Assembly (NCBI GenBank): GCA_035518815.1
Contig: DATIXG010000131.1
Span: forward strand, 1 to 24,214
Origin: AG25 sp035518815
GTDB lineage: Bacteria > Gemmatimonadota > Gemmatimonadetes > Gemmatimonadales > GWC2-71-9
Direction: 5' to 3'
DNA: 24,214 bases
Both the position numbers and the translations under genes were made by a program. How positions within the stretch are numbered: position 1 is the stretch's first letter; each line of letters starts with the position of its first letter. Shown in pieces: positions 1 to 7,789 of the stretch. The notes under the pieces were generated by a model. That model was not told where the DNA came from. It saw only the letters and a list, made by a program, of their open reading frames with translations, and ran no database searches.

Positions 1-2
1 CG

Positions 3-506
3 GGCGTCGCCCAGCTGCTCTTCCCGCGCCAGGCAAACGGCTCACTGGTCATGGTGAACGGCCAGGTGGTCGGGAGCGAGCTGATCGGGCAGCCGTTCAC
101 CAAGGCCGAATACTTCCACCCGCGTCCATCAGCTGCTGGTGGGGGATATGACGACACGCTCTCGGCGGGCACGAACAAGGGCCCCACCGATCTCAAGTTG
201 GCCGACACGCTCATCGCCAACGCGGTGGACAGCGCGGTCAAGCTCGACGGCGCCGTGAAGGGGCAGATTCCATCCGATCTCGTCACCTCTTCGGGATCCG
301 GTCTCGACCCGCACATCTCGCCAGCGAGCGCGTTCCTCCAAGTGGGGCGGGTGGCGCGGGTTCGGGGCCTCGATTCCGCCGCCGTGCGCGCCCTGGTCGA
401 ACGGCACGTCGAGGGACGGCAGTTTGGATTCTTCGGCGACCCGCGCGTGAACGTGCTCATGCTCAATCTTGCGCTCGACAGCGCCTTCGGGGGGAGGCCG
501 CGGTGA
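3..506 (+). CDS. kdpC: Potassium-transporting ATPase KdpC subunit (5' end outside window)
   Basis: Encodes the KdpC subunit of the high-affinity K+ pump KdpFABC, a single-pass inner-membrane protein that stabilises the KdpA-KdpB assembly. The frame is open from base 3, and 167 residues remain; the family is usually about 190, so roughly the N-terminal membrane helix is missing. Visible family features are the segment GSELIGQPF, the FHPRPSAAGGGYD stretch, the SGSGLDPHISPASA motif typical of KdpC, and a C-terminal region ending in LNLALDSAF. An internal ATG at 51 is not the real start, because the reading frame and KdpC similarity continue upstream (FPRQANGSLV). kdpF, kdpA and kdpB are expected just left of the window. 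The stop overlaps the porin start as GTGA. The identification is secure. Confidence 0.95.
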   Translation, partial: GVAQLLFPRQANGSLVMVNGQVVGSELIGQPFTKAEYFHPRPSAAGGGYDDTLSAGTNKGPTDLKLADTLIANAVDSAVKLDGAVKGQIPSDLVTSSGSGLDPHISPASAFLQVGRVARVRGLDSAAVRALVERHVEGRQFGFFGDPRVNVLMLNLALDSAFGGRPR

Positions 507-1612
507 ACAGACATCGTTGGGTCGTGGGGGTTCTCGCGCTGGTAGCGCCGCTCACGCTCGGAGCACAGACCGCCGACACGAGCAACGCGCTCAAGTGGTC
601 AGGGTACGTGACGTCGTCCTACTTCTACGCAACCGAACCAACGGGCCGAGCCATCGTGGGACGGCTGTACGACCGCTTTCACGACGAAATCATCGCCAAT
701 GCCGCCCGGATCAGTCTCGAGCGGCCGGTCGCGACCGACAAGATCGCTGCGGGATTCCGCGTGGATCTCCTGTTCGGCCAGAACGCGGCGGTGATCCAGT
801 CGGCCGGACTCAAGCTTGGGGACCATAGTGATCTGCCCCAGGCATTCCTCACCTTGAACCTCCCCACCGGGGGCGGCAATTACGTGCAGTTCAAGGCCGG
901 CAAGATGTGGACCCTGCTCGATGTTGAGGTCGTCGACGAAGTGCTCAACCCCAACGTGTCGCACGGGTATCAGTACATCTACCTGACGAACTTCACGAAC
1001 ACCGGCCTCGGCCTGGACGCCAAGCTTTCGGCGAAGATCGACGCCCAGCTCCGGCTGATCAATGGGTGGGATGTCGTGGAGGACAACAACATCCAGAAGT
1101 CCTTCATGGGCCGCGTCGGAATCACTCCGTCCGACCGCGTCGCACTCGCCTTCTTCGGGTACTACGGGCCCGAGCAGACCGACAATATCACCAACAAACG
1201 CTACGGCGGGGAATTCATTGGGACCTTGAAGCCCGCGTCCAGCACGACGATCTACGCGCAGTTCGACGCCGGCGGGGAGCAGGGACTCGGCTCGGCCGGT
1301 GGCGACGCGACGTGGTGGGGCGCAGGGTTGTGGGGGGTGTTCGATCTCAACCCCAAACTCCAGCTGGCCATACGCGGCGACTATATAGACGACGGGGACG
1401 GCGTCCGCACGTCGGGTGTGCTCGGCTTCGGCGCGGCTCCCAGCCGGACGCTCGAGAGCGGGACGGTGACTCTGAATGTCAAATCGTGGCCACACACCCT
1501 GGTACGGCCGGAGGTTCGCATCGAGCATTCCAACCAGGAGGATTTCGGAAACCCCGGCGACCTGAGCGCGACCCAGGTAACGATCGGAATCGCCTTCTCG
1601 TACATGTTTTGA
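503..1612 (+). CDS. Outer-membrane beta-barrel porin (OmpL/BBP2-like) inside the kdp locus
   Basis: A 369-residue protein with a Sec signal peptide (hydrophobic core VVGVLALVAPLTLG, cleavage after GAQ near residue 23). The mature part is rich in alternating aromatic/hydrophobic beta strands and ends in aromatic SYMF, as outer-membrane barrels do. Motifs such as QFKAGKMWTLLDVEV and YLTNFTNTGLGLDA resemble the putative beta-barrel porin-2 (OmpL-like) family. Translation starts at GTG 503, which overlaps the kdpC stop (GTGA) and has a GGGGAGG ribosome site 5 bases upstream, so it is coupled to kdpC. I infer that it gives potassium or general solute passage across the outer membrane, because it sits between pump and sensor genes. 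Substrate specificity cannot be read from the sequence. Confidence 0.8.
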   Translation: MNRHRWVVGVLALVAPLTLGAQTADTSNALKWSGYVTSSYFYATEPTGRAIVGRLYDRFHDEIIANAARISLERPVATDKIAAGFRVDLLFGQNAAVIQSAGLKLGDHSDLPQAFLTLNLPTGGGNYVQFKAGKMWTLLDVEVVDEVLNPNVSHGYQYIYLTNFTNTGLGLDAKLSAKIDAQLRLINGWDVVEDNNIQKSFMGRVGITPSDRVALAFFGYYGPEQTDNITNKRYGGEFIGTLKPASSTTIYAQFDAGGEQGLGSAGGDATWWGAGLWGVFDLNPKLQLAIRGDYIDDGDGVRTSGVLGFGAAPSRTLESGTVTLNVKSWPHTLVRPEVRIEHSNQEDFGNPGDLSATQVTIGIAFSYMF

Positions 1613-1721
1613 GGCATCCTCGGCGAGCGGGCCGTTGACTCACGCGCCCCCCGCCCTGCGATGCGCCCTCGCGCCACAGCGTTCACGGAGCCCTCGGGCT
1701 CAGGTTCGTCTGCGCTCCATC

Positions 1722-1739
1722 CGGTGAGCGCCCTCACCG
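1722..1739. promoter_or_regulatory. Inverted repeat upstream of kdpD (possible operator)
   Basis: A perfect 7-base inverted repeat, CGGTGAG and CTCACCG, separated by CGCC. It lies in the 152-base gap between the porin and kdpD and ends 9 bases before a TAACTT box. It has no T-tract, so an intrinsic terminator is unlikely. Its position across the expected -35 region suggests a repressor or activator site, or an mRNA hairpin if transcripts run through from the pump genes. A weaker palindrome-like element, GAGCCC-TC-GGGCTC, lies at 1688-1701. Confidence 0.4.
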
Positions 1740-1748
1740 TCCACGTCA

Positions 1749-1754
1749 TAACTT
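1749..1754 (+). promoter_or_regulatory. Candidate -10 box of kdpD (TAACTT)
   Basis: TAACTT ends 10 bases before the kdpD ATG. It fits the TANNNT element seen before many genes here. No convincing -35 is visible and only a weak AGGG lies between box and ATG, so a leaderless or nearly leaderless kdpD transcript is possible. Overlapping this region is the inverted repeat at 1722-1739. Confidence 0.35.
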
Positions 1755-1764
1755 AGGGACCACG

Positions 1765-4461
1765 ATGAACGAGCGCCCCAGTCCCGAGGCCATGCTCAAG
1801 CGCGCGCGCGAGGAAGAAGCGCGCGCGGCCCGGGGCAAGTTGAAGATCTTCTTCGGGTCCTCGCCCGGTGTCGGCAAGACCTACGCCATGCTGGAGGACG
1901 CCCGAGCGAAGCGACGCGCGGGCGTCGATGTCGTGGTCGGCATCGTGGAGACGCACGGACGCGCCGAGACCACGGCGCTCGTCGAGGGCCTCGAGATCCT
2001 CCCGCGCCGCGCCCTCGAGTATCGCGGGATCACGCTGCAAGAGTTCGATCTCGACGCCGCGCTCGCCCGCCACCCGTCGCTGATCCTCGTGGACGAGCTG
2101 GCGCATACCAACGCGCCCGGCTCGCGCCATGCCCGCCGCTATCAGGACGTCGAGGAGCTGCTGGCCGCCGGGATCGATGTGCACACTACGCTCAACGTCC
2201 AGCACCTCGAGAGCTTGAACGATGTCGTGGCCCAGATCACCGACGTCCAGGTCCGCGAGACCGTGCCCGATTCCATGCTCGACGAGGCCGACGAGGTGGA
2301 GCTGGCCGATCTGTCCGCGGAAGATCTCCTGCAGCGCCTGCGCGAGGGCAAGGTGTACGTCCCCGATCAGGCCGCCCGCGCAATCAATCAGTTCTTCCGC
2401 AAAGGCAACCTCATCGCGCTGCGGGAGCTGGCGCTGCGCCGCACGGCGCAGCGGGTGGACGCGCAGATGCGCGGCTACATGGAGGAGCACGGGATACGGG
2501 AGACGTGGCCGGCGGGGGACCGGCTACTCGTGTGCATCGGGCCCAACCCGGCGGGGGCGCGCCTGGTGCGCGCCGGCAAGCGCATGGCGACGAGTCTCAA
2601 GTGCGACTGGACGGTGTTCTACGTCGAGGCGCCCGGCCAGCGTATCTCGGCGAGCGACCGGGCGGCGCTCGCGGAGAATCTCCAGCTCGCCGAGGATCTC
2701 GGGGCGCAGACGGTGACGGTGAGCGGTCTCAATGCGGCCGAAGAGGTGCTGTCCTACGCGCGCGCCCAGAACATCACCAAGATCGTCGCAGGCAAGCCGA
2801 CGCACGGCCGGTGGCGCGACAAGATATTCGGATCGACCCTCGATCAGGTGATCCGCGGCAGCGGCGACGTGGACGTCTACGTGATCACAGGCGACGTCGG
2901 TGAGGCGGCGGTGCGCCGGCCTCCGCGCGTGGCGCGGGCGGCGCCGCTCGAGCAGTACGTCCGCGCCGCGCTGGTCACCGGGCTCGCTACGTTGGCAGGG
3001 CTCCCGGTGCTGCACTGGCTGTCCCTGACCGACGTGGCGATGGTGTTCCTGCTGGGCGTCGCGATCGTGGCGTCGCGCTACGAGCGCGGCCCGACGATCC
3101 TCGCATCGGTGCTCTCGATCGCGCTGTTCGATTTTTGCTTCGTCCCACCACGCTTCACGTTCGCCGTGTCGGACGCGGGATACGTGCTCACGTTCGCGAT
3201 CATGTTCGCGATCGCGCTGATCGTCAGCGGGTTGACGCTGCGCATCCGCGCCCAGGCGGAAACGGCCCGGGTACGCGAGCGGAACACCACCGCGCTGTAC
3301 GCGATGAGCCGGGAGCTGGCCGCGACGCGCAGCCAGGCGGACCTGACCGCGATCGCGACGCGTCACCTGGAAACCTGCTTCGGGGCTCAGGTGGCGATCC
3401 TGCTGCGCGGCGCCGCCGGCCGGGTCGAGGTGCCCACGGGCGTCGTGTCCGGAATCCCCATGGACGAAAAGGAGCGGAGCGTCGCCCAATGGGTGTTCGA
3501 CCACGGGCGCCCGGCGGGCCTCGGGACCGCCACGCTGCCCGCGGCGGGCGCGCAGTACCTGCCGCTCGTGGCGTCCAGCGGCACCGTCGGGGTCCTCGGC
3601 GTGCGTCCGCGGGAGCCGGCGTCGCTCGACGAGCCCGCGGTGCAGGGGTTGCTCGAGGCCTTCGCGGGACAGTCCGCGCTCGCGCTCGAGCGCGGCATGC
3701 TCGCCGAGCGGGCGCAGCAGGAGCAGGTCGAGGTCGAAGCCGAGCGGCTGCGGACCTCGCTGTTGTCTTCTTTGTCGCACGACCTGCGCACGCCCCTCGG
3801 CGCCATCACGGGGGCCGCGAGCAGCCTGCTCGAGGGTCGGGTGACGGACGAGGTGACGCGTCGCGACCTCCTCGCGACGATCCTCGAAGAATCCCAGCGG
3901 ATGAACCGGTTGATCGCGAACCTGCTCGATATGATCCGCGTGGAGAGCGGCGCGCTGCAGGTCCAGAAGGAGTGGCAACCGCTCGAGGAGCCGGTGGGGG
4001 TGGCGCTGATCCGACTGGAAGAACGGCTCCGTGACCATCCGGTGACGGTGAACCTGCCCCCCGATCTGCCCCTCGTGCCTCTCGATGAAGTCCTGATCGA
4101 GCAGGTGCTGATCAATCTCCTCGAGAATGCGGCGAAGTACACGCCGGCCGGCACCCCGATCGAGATCACGGCTGCCGCGCTCGATGGCATGGTGCGCGTA
4201 GACGTCGCCGATCGCGGACCGGGCTTCGAGCCGGGCGAGGAAACGCGCATCTTCGAGAAGTTCTACCGGGCGCCGAGCGGCGCGAGTACGAGCGGCGTCG
4301 GGCTGGGGCTGACCATTTGTCGTGGGATCATTGTGGCGCACGGTGGGCGGATCTGGGCGGAGAACCGTCCAGGGGGCGGAGCCGCGTTTCGCTTCACGTT
4401 GCCTCTGTCGGGGCCGCCGCGCCCCGCCGCGCCCGAGGAAGGGGAGGGGGAGGAGGCATGA
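1765..4461 (+). CDS. kdpD: Osmosensitive K+ channel sensor histidine kinase KdpD
   Basis: Full-length membrane sensor kinase of 898 residues (E. coli KdpD is 894). It phosphorylates KdpE in response to low K+ or osmotic stress. Domains in order: KdpD N-terminal domain with Walker A GSSPGVGKT (residues 31-39); universal-stress-protein-like domain (about 253-376); four-helix DUF4118 membrane domain (about 398-492) with the FVPPRFTF signature; GAF-like domain (about 509-645); HisKA with SLSHDLRTP, phospho-accepting His672; HATPase with N box (Asn788), G1 box DRGPG (816-820) and G2 box GVGLGLT (844-850). All catalytic motifs are intact. The ATG at 1765 gives the usual family N-terminus. The stop overlaps the start of the following KdpD-like gene (ATGA), so the two are translationally coupled. 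Assignment is secure. Confidence 0.97.
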   Translation: MNERPSPEAMLKRAREEEARAARGKLKIFFGSSPGVGKTYAMLEDARAKRRAGVDVVVGIVETHGRAETTALVEGLEILPRRALEYRGITLQEFDLDAALARHPSLILVDELAHTNAPGSRHARRYQDVEELLAAGIDVHTTLNVQHLESLNDVVAQITDVQVRETVPDSMLDEADEVELADLSAEDLLQRLREGKVYVPDQAARAINQFFRKGNLIALRELALRRTAQRVDAQMRGYMEEHGIRETWPAGDRLLVCIGPNPAGARLVRAGKRMATSLKCDWTVFYVEAPGQRISASDRAALAENLQLAEDLGAQTVTVSGLNAAEEVLSYARAQNITKIVAGKPTHGRWRDKIFGSTLDQVIRGSGDVDVYVITGDVGEAAVRRPPRVARAAPLEQYVRAALVTGLATLAGLPVLHWLSLTDVAMVFLLGVAIVASRYERGPTILASVLSIALFDFCFVPPRFTFAVSDAGYVLTFAIMFAIALIVSGLTLRIRAQAETARVRERNTTALYAMSRELAATRSQADLTAIATRHLETCFGAQVAILLRGAAGRVEVPTGVVSGIPMDEKERSVAQWVFDHGRPAGLGTATLPAAGAQYLPLVASSGTVGVLGVRPREPASLDEPAVQGLLEAFAGQSALALERGMLAERAQQEQVEVEAERLRTSLLSSLSHDLRTPLGAITGAASSLLEGRVTDEVTRRDLLATILEESQRMNRLIANLLDMIRVESGALQVQKEWQPLEEPVGVALIRLEERLRDHPVTVNLPPDLPLVPLDEVLIEQVLINLLENAAKYTPAGTPIEITAAALDGMVRVDVADRGPGFEPGEETRIFEKFYRAPSGASTSGVGLGLTICRGIIVAHGGRIWAENRPGGGAAFRFTLPLSGPPRPAAPEEGEGEEA

Positions 4462-5216
4462 GGAACTACATTCGCACCGTGCTCGTCATGGGAGCGTGCA
4501 CGGCCGTCGGCACGCTGCTCATGGGCGTGCTGTCCCTCACCGACATCGCCATGCTGCACCTGATCGGCGTTGGCATCGTCGCCGTGTGGGCTACGCGGCG
4601 GCAGGCGGCGGTCGCCGCGGTGCTGTCCGTAGCGTTGTTTGACTTCTTCTTCGTTCCCCCCAGGTTCACGTTCACGGTATCCGATCTGCACTACTTCGTC
4701 ACGTTCGCCGTCATGTTCGTGACCGCGCTCGTGATTTCTTGGCTGGCCGAGCGCGTCCGGGAAGAAGCGGTGGCGTCCCGGACGCGGGAGCGGGGCACCG
4801 CCGCGATCCTTCCCATGGCTGCCGACCTGCTCGGCGCGCAGACCCTGGACGACGTCATCGCCGTCATCGGGCGGCAGGTACGCGCCGCGTTTGGCGCCGA
4901 TGTGCGGGTGCTGCTGCGGGAGCCGGGCGGTCGCCTCACGCCGGCGGGCGGCGGAGCGGCGGACGCCGATGATCCCGAGCGCGCCGTGGCCCAATGGGCG
5001 TTCCAGGAGTGGGCGACGGTCGGCGCAGGCACGACGCATTTTCCTGACGCGCGCAATGTCTACCTGCCCCTCGTCGGGTCTCACGGACGGCTCGGCGTGC
5101 TCGAGGTCCACCCGGACGATCGCGCGCGGGTCGCCGAGCCCGCCGTGCGATGGCTGCTGCAGACGTTCGCGGCGCAGGCGGCGCTCGCGGTGGAGCGCGT
5201 CCTCCCCGCCCAGTAG
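4458..5216 (+). CDS. Stand-alone KdpD-like membrane sensor module (DUF4118 + GAF, no kinase)
   Basis: A 252-residue protein made only of the central part of KdpD. It has four membrane helices (about 6-25, 27-46, 49-66 and 78-97) with the signature VALFDFFFVPPRFTFTVSD, followed by a GAF-like domain (about 110-245). It aligns clearly with the same region of the neighbouring KdpD (for example SIALFDFCFVPPRFTF there) but lacks the N-terminal KdpD and USP domains and the whole histidine kinase. It ends at LLQTFAAQAALAVER, exactly where KdpD passes into the helix leading to HisKA. The start is the ATG overlapping the kdpD stop; a longer frame back to 4317 would lie inside kdpD. It probably arose by internal duplication. 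I infer that it modulates or heterodimerises with KdpD, or senses a second input. The domain call is firm; the function is unknown. Confidence 0.85.
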   Translation: MRNYIRTVLVMGACTAVGTLLMGVLSLTDIAMLHLIGVGIVAVWATRRQAAVAAVLSVALFDFFFVPPRFTFTVSDLHYFVTFAVMFVTALVISWLAERVREEAVASRTRERGTAAILPMAADLLGAQTLDDVIAVIGRQVRAAFGADVRVLLREPGGRLTPAGGGAADADDPERAVAQWAFQEWATVGAGTTHFPDARNVYLPLVGSHGRLGVLEVHPDDRARVAEPAVRWLLQTFAAQAALAVERVLPAQ

Positions 5217-5227
5217 GTTCTGTCCTC

Positions 5228-5233
5228 TACCCT
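5228..5233 (+). promoter_or_regulatory. Candidate -10 box of kdpE (TACCCT)
   Basis: TACCCT lies 10 bases before the kdpE ATG in the 27-base gap after the KdpD-like gene. It fits the TANNNT pattern of this window, but no -35 is visible. kdpE may equally be read through from kdpD; the AAGGGA just before the ATG could act as a weak ribosome site. Confidence 0.25.
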
Positions 5234-5243
5234 TCCAAGGGAC

Positions 5244-5942
5244 ATGACCGAGCCGCTGCCAGTCGTTCTGGTCGTCGAGGACGAACCTCAAATGCGCCGC
5301 TTCCTCAGGGCGGCGCTCGAGAGCCACGACTACCGCCCGGTCGAGGCGACCACGGCGCGCGAGGGGCTCGCGCAGGCGAGTGGCCGCAATCCCGACCTCA
5401 TTCTGCTCGACCTTGGTCTCCCGGACGGCGATGGCATCGACGTCACGCGACGCATTCGGGAATGGTCGCGTACGCCCATCATCGTCCTGTCGGCGCGCGG
5501 CCGGGAGCAGGACAAGATCGCGGCGCTGGATGCCGGGGCGGACGACTACCTCACGAAGCCGTTCGGCGTGGGCGAGCTGATGGCGCGCGTGCGCGTCGCG
5601 CTGCGGCACGCGACACAGCCGGCCGACGGGCGTCCCGAGCCCGTCGTGACCGTGGATGACTTGCGGGTGGACCTCGACCGGCGGCAGGTGTGGGTGCGCG
5701 ACGCGGAGGTACACCTCACACCCACACAGTACAAACTGCTGAGCACCCTGGCGCGCCACGCGGGCAAGGTGCTCACCCATCGCCGTCTCCTCCAGGAGGT
5801 GTGGGGCCCGAACGTGACCGAGCACACCCACTACCTGCGCGTGTACATGACCCAGCTCCGGCACAAGCTGGAGCAGGATCCTGCGCGGCCGCGCCTGCTC
5901 GTCACGGAGCCAGGAGTCGGGTACCGGTTGAAGGCCGACTGA
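5244..5942 (+). CDS. kdpE: Response regulator KdpE (OmpR/PhoB family)
   Basis: A 232-residue response regulator and the expected partner of KdpD; when phosphorylated it activates the kdp pump genes. The receiver domain (1-120) has the acidic pair Glu12/Asp13, phospho-acceptor Asp56 in LLDLGLPDGDG, Ser83, and Lys105 in DDYLTKPF. A winged-helix DNA-binding domain follows (about 135-230), with LTPTQYKLLSTLARH, HRRLLQEVWGP and the terminal VTEPGVGYRLK typical of KdpE. Length matches the family (E. coli 225). It lies 27 bases after the KdpD-like sensor gene and 19 bases before the YfcC-type carrier. Assignment is secure from motifs plus context. Confidence 0.95.
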   Translation: MTEPLPVVLVVEDEPQMRRFLRAALESHDYRPVEATTAREGLAQASGRNPDLILLDLGLPDGDGIDVTRRIREWSRTPIIVLSARGREQDKIAALDAGADDYLTKPFGVGELMARVRVALRHATQPADGRPEPVVTVDDLRVDLDRRQVWVRDAEVHLTPTQYKLLSTLARHAGKVLTHRRLLQEVWGPNVTEHTHYLRVYMTQLRHKLEQDPARPRLLVTEPGVGYRLKAD

Positions 5943-5956
5943 AGGCGTCCTACCTT
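5928..5956 (+). promoter_or_regulatory. Promoter of the YfcC-type carrier gene (TTGAAG - 17 - TACCTT)
   Basis: A -35-like TTGAAG (5928-5933) inside the last codons of kdpE is followed after 17 bases by TACCTT (5951-5956). The box ends 5 bases before the ATG at 5962, and no Shine-Dalgarno sequence is present. The transcript would then begin at or next to the start codon. This is the only promoter in the window where I also see a reasonable -35. Confidence 0.45.
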
Positions 5957-5961
5957 CGCGC

Positions 5962-7305
5962 ATGCCCAAACTCCGGTTCCCGCATCCGCTCACCCTGCTC
6001 GTCGCCTGCACGCTCATTGCCGCCGTCGCGAGCTACGTCGTCCCCGCCGGGGAATATGAGCGCCGCGACGATCCGGCCACGGGACGGCGCGTCGCCGTCG
6101 CCGGCAGCTACCATCGGGTGCCGCAGGCCCCGGTCAGTGCATTCGACGCGCTGACCGCCGTGCCGCGCGGCATGATCGACGCGAGCGCGGTGATCTTTTT
6201 CGTGTTCCTGGTGGGCGGTGCCTTTGCGGTGGTGGACAAGACCGGGGCGCTCCGATGGGGCGTGGAGCGCCTGACGCGCGCGCTGGCAGGCCGGGCAGCG
6301 CTCGTCATTCCGATCTGCTGCATCGCGTTCGCGACCGGCGGCGCGCTCGAGCACATGTCGGAAGAGATCATCGCGCTGATTCCAGCGATTCTCGTCCTGA
6401 CGAGAAGTCTCGGCATGGATGCACTCACGGCCGTCGCGATGAGCATCGGGGCGGCGGGGGTGGGCGCGGCCTTCAGCCCGATCGACCCGTTCTTGGTCGG
6501 CATCGCGCAGAAGGTGGCCGGCATTCCGGTCTTGTCCGGGGCCACGTTCCGGCTCGCCTTTCTCGTCCCCGCGCTGGCGGCATGGATCTGGGCCACCATG
6601 CGCCACGCGGCCCGGACTCGGGGCGCCCCGAGCGCGGCGCCCAACGCGCCCGTCGCTGCGCTCGCGCCACACCACGCCGGTGTGCTGGCACTGGTCCTCG
6701 CCACGTTCGGTGTGTTCGTGTACGGCGTGCTCCGGCTCGGGTGGGATTTCGAGCACATGGCGGCGCTGTTCTTCCTGATGGGCGTGGCCGCCGGCGTGGT
6801 CGGTGGTCTGGGGGTCTCGGGCACCGCAGCCGCGTTCGCGGACGGCTTCGGCTCCATGGCCTCGGCGGCGCTGCTCATCGGTTTTGCCAGGGGTATCTAC
6901 GTGGTCCTCGACCAGGGGCATATCGTGGACACGCTCGTGCAGGTGCTGTTCACGCCCCTTGGTCAACTGCCCCTCGCGCTGTCGGCGCTTGGCATGATGG
7001 TCGCGCAGACGGCGGTCCATTTCCCCGTGCCGAGCGTGAGCGGGCAGGCGGTCCTGACCATGCCGGTGCTCGTGCCGCTCTCCGATCTGCTGGGCCTGTC
7101 GCGTCAGGTCACCGTCCTCGCGTTCCACTACGGTGCGGGCTTGTGCGAGCTCCTCACGCCGACCAACGGCGCCTTGATGGCGATCCTCGCCGCCGCGCAG
7201 GTGCGCTACGAAGACTGGTTGCGTTTCCTCGCCCCGATCTACGTGCTCCTCCTCACACTCGGCGCGGTCGCAATCGGTGTGGGGATCGCCGTTCGGTTGT
7301 CGTGA
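5962..7305 (+). CDS. YfcC/DcuC-family membrane carrier
   Basis: A 447-residue polytopic inner-membrane protein with about 12 hydrophobic segments. The N-terminal VVPAGEYERR and the following VPRGMIDASAVIFFVFLVGGAF, plus the second-half EHMAALFFLMGVAAG and SGQAVLTMPVLVPLSDLLGLSRQ, are characteristic of the YfcC / C4-dicarboxylate anaerobic carrier superfamily (Pfam DcuC). This superfamily also includes arginine/ornithine antiporter-like proteins. The conserved ELLTPTNGALMAILA near the C-terminus supports this. Substrate cannot be told from sequence; YfcC relatives have been linked to acetate, amino-acid or dicarboxylate movement. It lies 19 bases downstream of kdpE and may be co-transcribed, but it also has its own promoter-like sequence. 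Not part of a standard kdp operon. Confidence 0.85.
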   Translation: MPKLRFPHPLTLLVACTLIAAVASYVVPAGEYERRDDPATGRRVAVAGSYHRVPQAPVSAFDALTAVPRGMIDASAVIFFVFLVGGAFAVVDKTGALRWGVERLTRALAGRAALVIPICCIAFATGGALEHMSEEIIALIPAILVLTRSLGMDALTAVAMSIGAAGVGAAFSPIDPFLVGIAQKVAGIPVLSGATFRLAFLVPALAAWIWATMRHAARTRGAPSAAPNAPVAALAPHHAGVLALVLATFGVFVYGVLRLGWDFEHMAALFFLMGVAAGVVGGLGVSGTAAAFADGFGSMASAALLIGFARGIYVVLDQGHIVDTLVQVLFTPLGQLPLALSALGMMVAQTAVHFPVPSVSGQAVLTMPVLVPLSDLLGLSRQVTVLAFHYGAGLCELLTPTNGALMAILAAAQVRYEDWLRFLAPIYVLLLTLGAVAIGVGIAVRLS

Positions 7306-7345
7306 TGCGGCTCCTCATGGGGCGGCGGGGGTAGGAGGCTGCTGG

Positions 7346-7351
7346 TAGACT
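7346..7351 (+). promoter_or_regulatory. Candidate -10 box of the cupredoxin gene (TAGACT)
   Basis: TAGACT lies 36 bases upstream of the cupredoxin ATG. Unlike the boxes close to start codons, this one is followed by a strong GAGGAGG ribosome site (7376-7382, 5 bases before the ATG), as expected for a normal leader. No -35 is recognisable. Confidence 0.3.
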
Positions 7352-7387
7352 GATCGACCCTCAGCTGCTTCTCCCGAGGAGGTTCCG

Positions 7388-7735
7388 ATGCGCCCCACCG
7401 CTTTGGCTGTTGCCCTCGCCATCTTCGCGCTCGCCTGCAGCGACAACAGCAACTCCGTCAACAACATGTGCAGCGCGAGCGGCGCAAGCGCCACGATCGG
7501 CGCGACCGACGGGCTCGTGTTCTCACCCACCAGCGCGACTATTACCCACGGTCAATCGGTGTGCTGGCAGAACAGCGGGTCGGTCGCGCACACCGTCACC
7601 TCGAATGACGGCACGTCGTTCAGCTCCAGCCTGGCCGCCGGCCAAACCTTCCTGCACGCCTTCCCGACCGCGGGGTCGTTTCCGTATCGGTGCACGATCC
7701 ATGCGGGCATGACGGGCACGATCACCGTCAACTAG
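7388..7735 (+). CDS. Cupredoxin (plastocyanin-like) lipoprotein
   Basis: A 115-residue secreted type-1 copper protein. The N-terminus is a lipoprotein signal with lipobox LALAC (acylated Cys17), followed by a Ser/Asn-rich linker, so it should be anchored in the periplasm or outer membrane. The plastocyanin/pseudoazurin-type fold is shown by GLVFSPTSATITHGQSVCWQN, and by the four copper ligands His68 (AHTV), Cys102, His105 and Met108 in CTIHAGM. It is a presumed electron carrier; the partner is unknown. A GAGGAGG ribosome site 5 bases before the ATG fixes the start. An extra Cys28 and Cys59 could form a disulfide. It is separated by 54 bases from the downstream amidase; a shared transcript is possible. 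Confidence 0.9.
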   Translation: MRPTALAVALAIFALACSDNSNSVNNMCSASGASATIGATDGLVFSPTSATITHGQSVCWQNSGSVAHTVTSNDGTSFSSSLAAGQTFLHAFPTAGSFPYRCTIHAGMTGTITVN

Positions 7736-7789
7736 CGCGCTGCTCTGAAGGGGGTTGTGGTCGTGCGTTGATCGGCGCCTATTGCGGGG

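Noticed and set aside
1688..1701. GAGCCC-TC-GGGCTC as terminator after the porin
   Set aside because: The 2-base loop is too short and no T-tract follows; not called as a terminator.
2524..4341. A 605-codon open frame on the minus strand opposite kdpD
   Set aside because: High G+C makes long antisense frames. This one is Arg/His-rich with no domain, and the plus strand carries every KdpD motif.
4458..5216. The KdpD-like module as a frameshifted remnant or pseudogene of kdpD
   Set aside because: Reading frame, start and stop are intact, the start is coupled to kdpD, and membrane and GAF signatures are conserved without internal stops.
4263..6017. A 584-codon minus-strand frame across the KdpD-like and kdpE genes
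   Set aside because: Low-complexity Arg/Pro/Gly composition and full overlap with two recognisable proteins mark it as a shadow.
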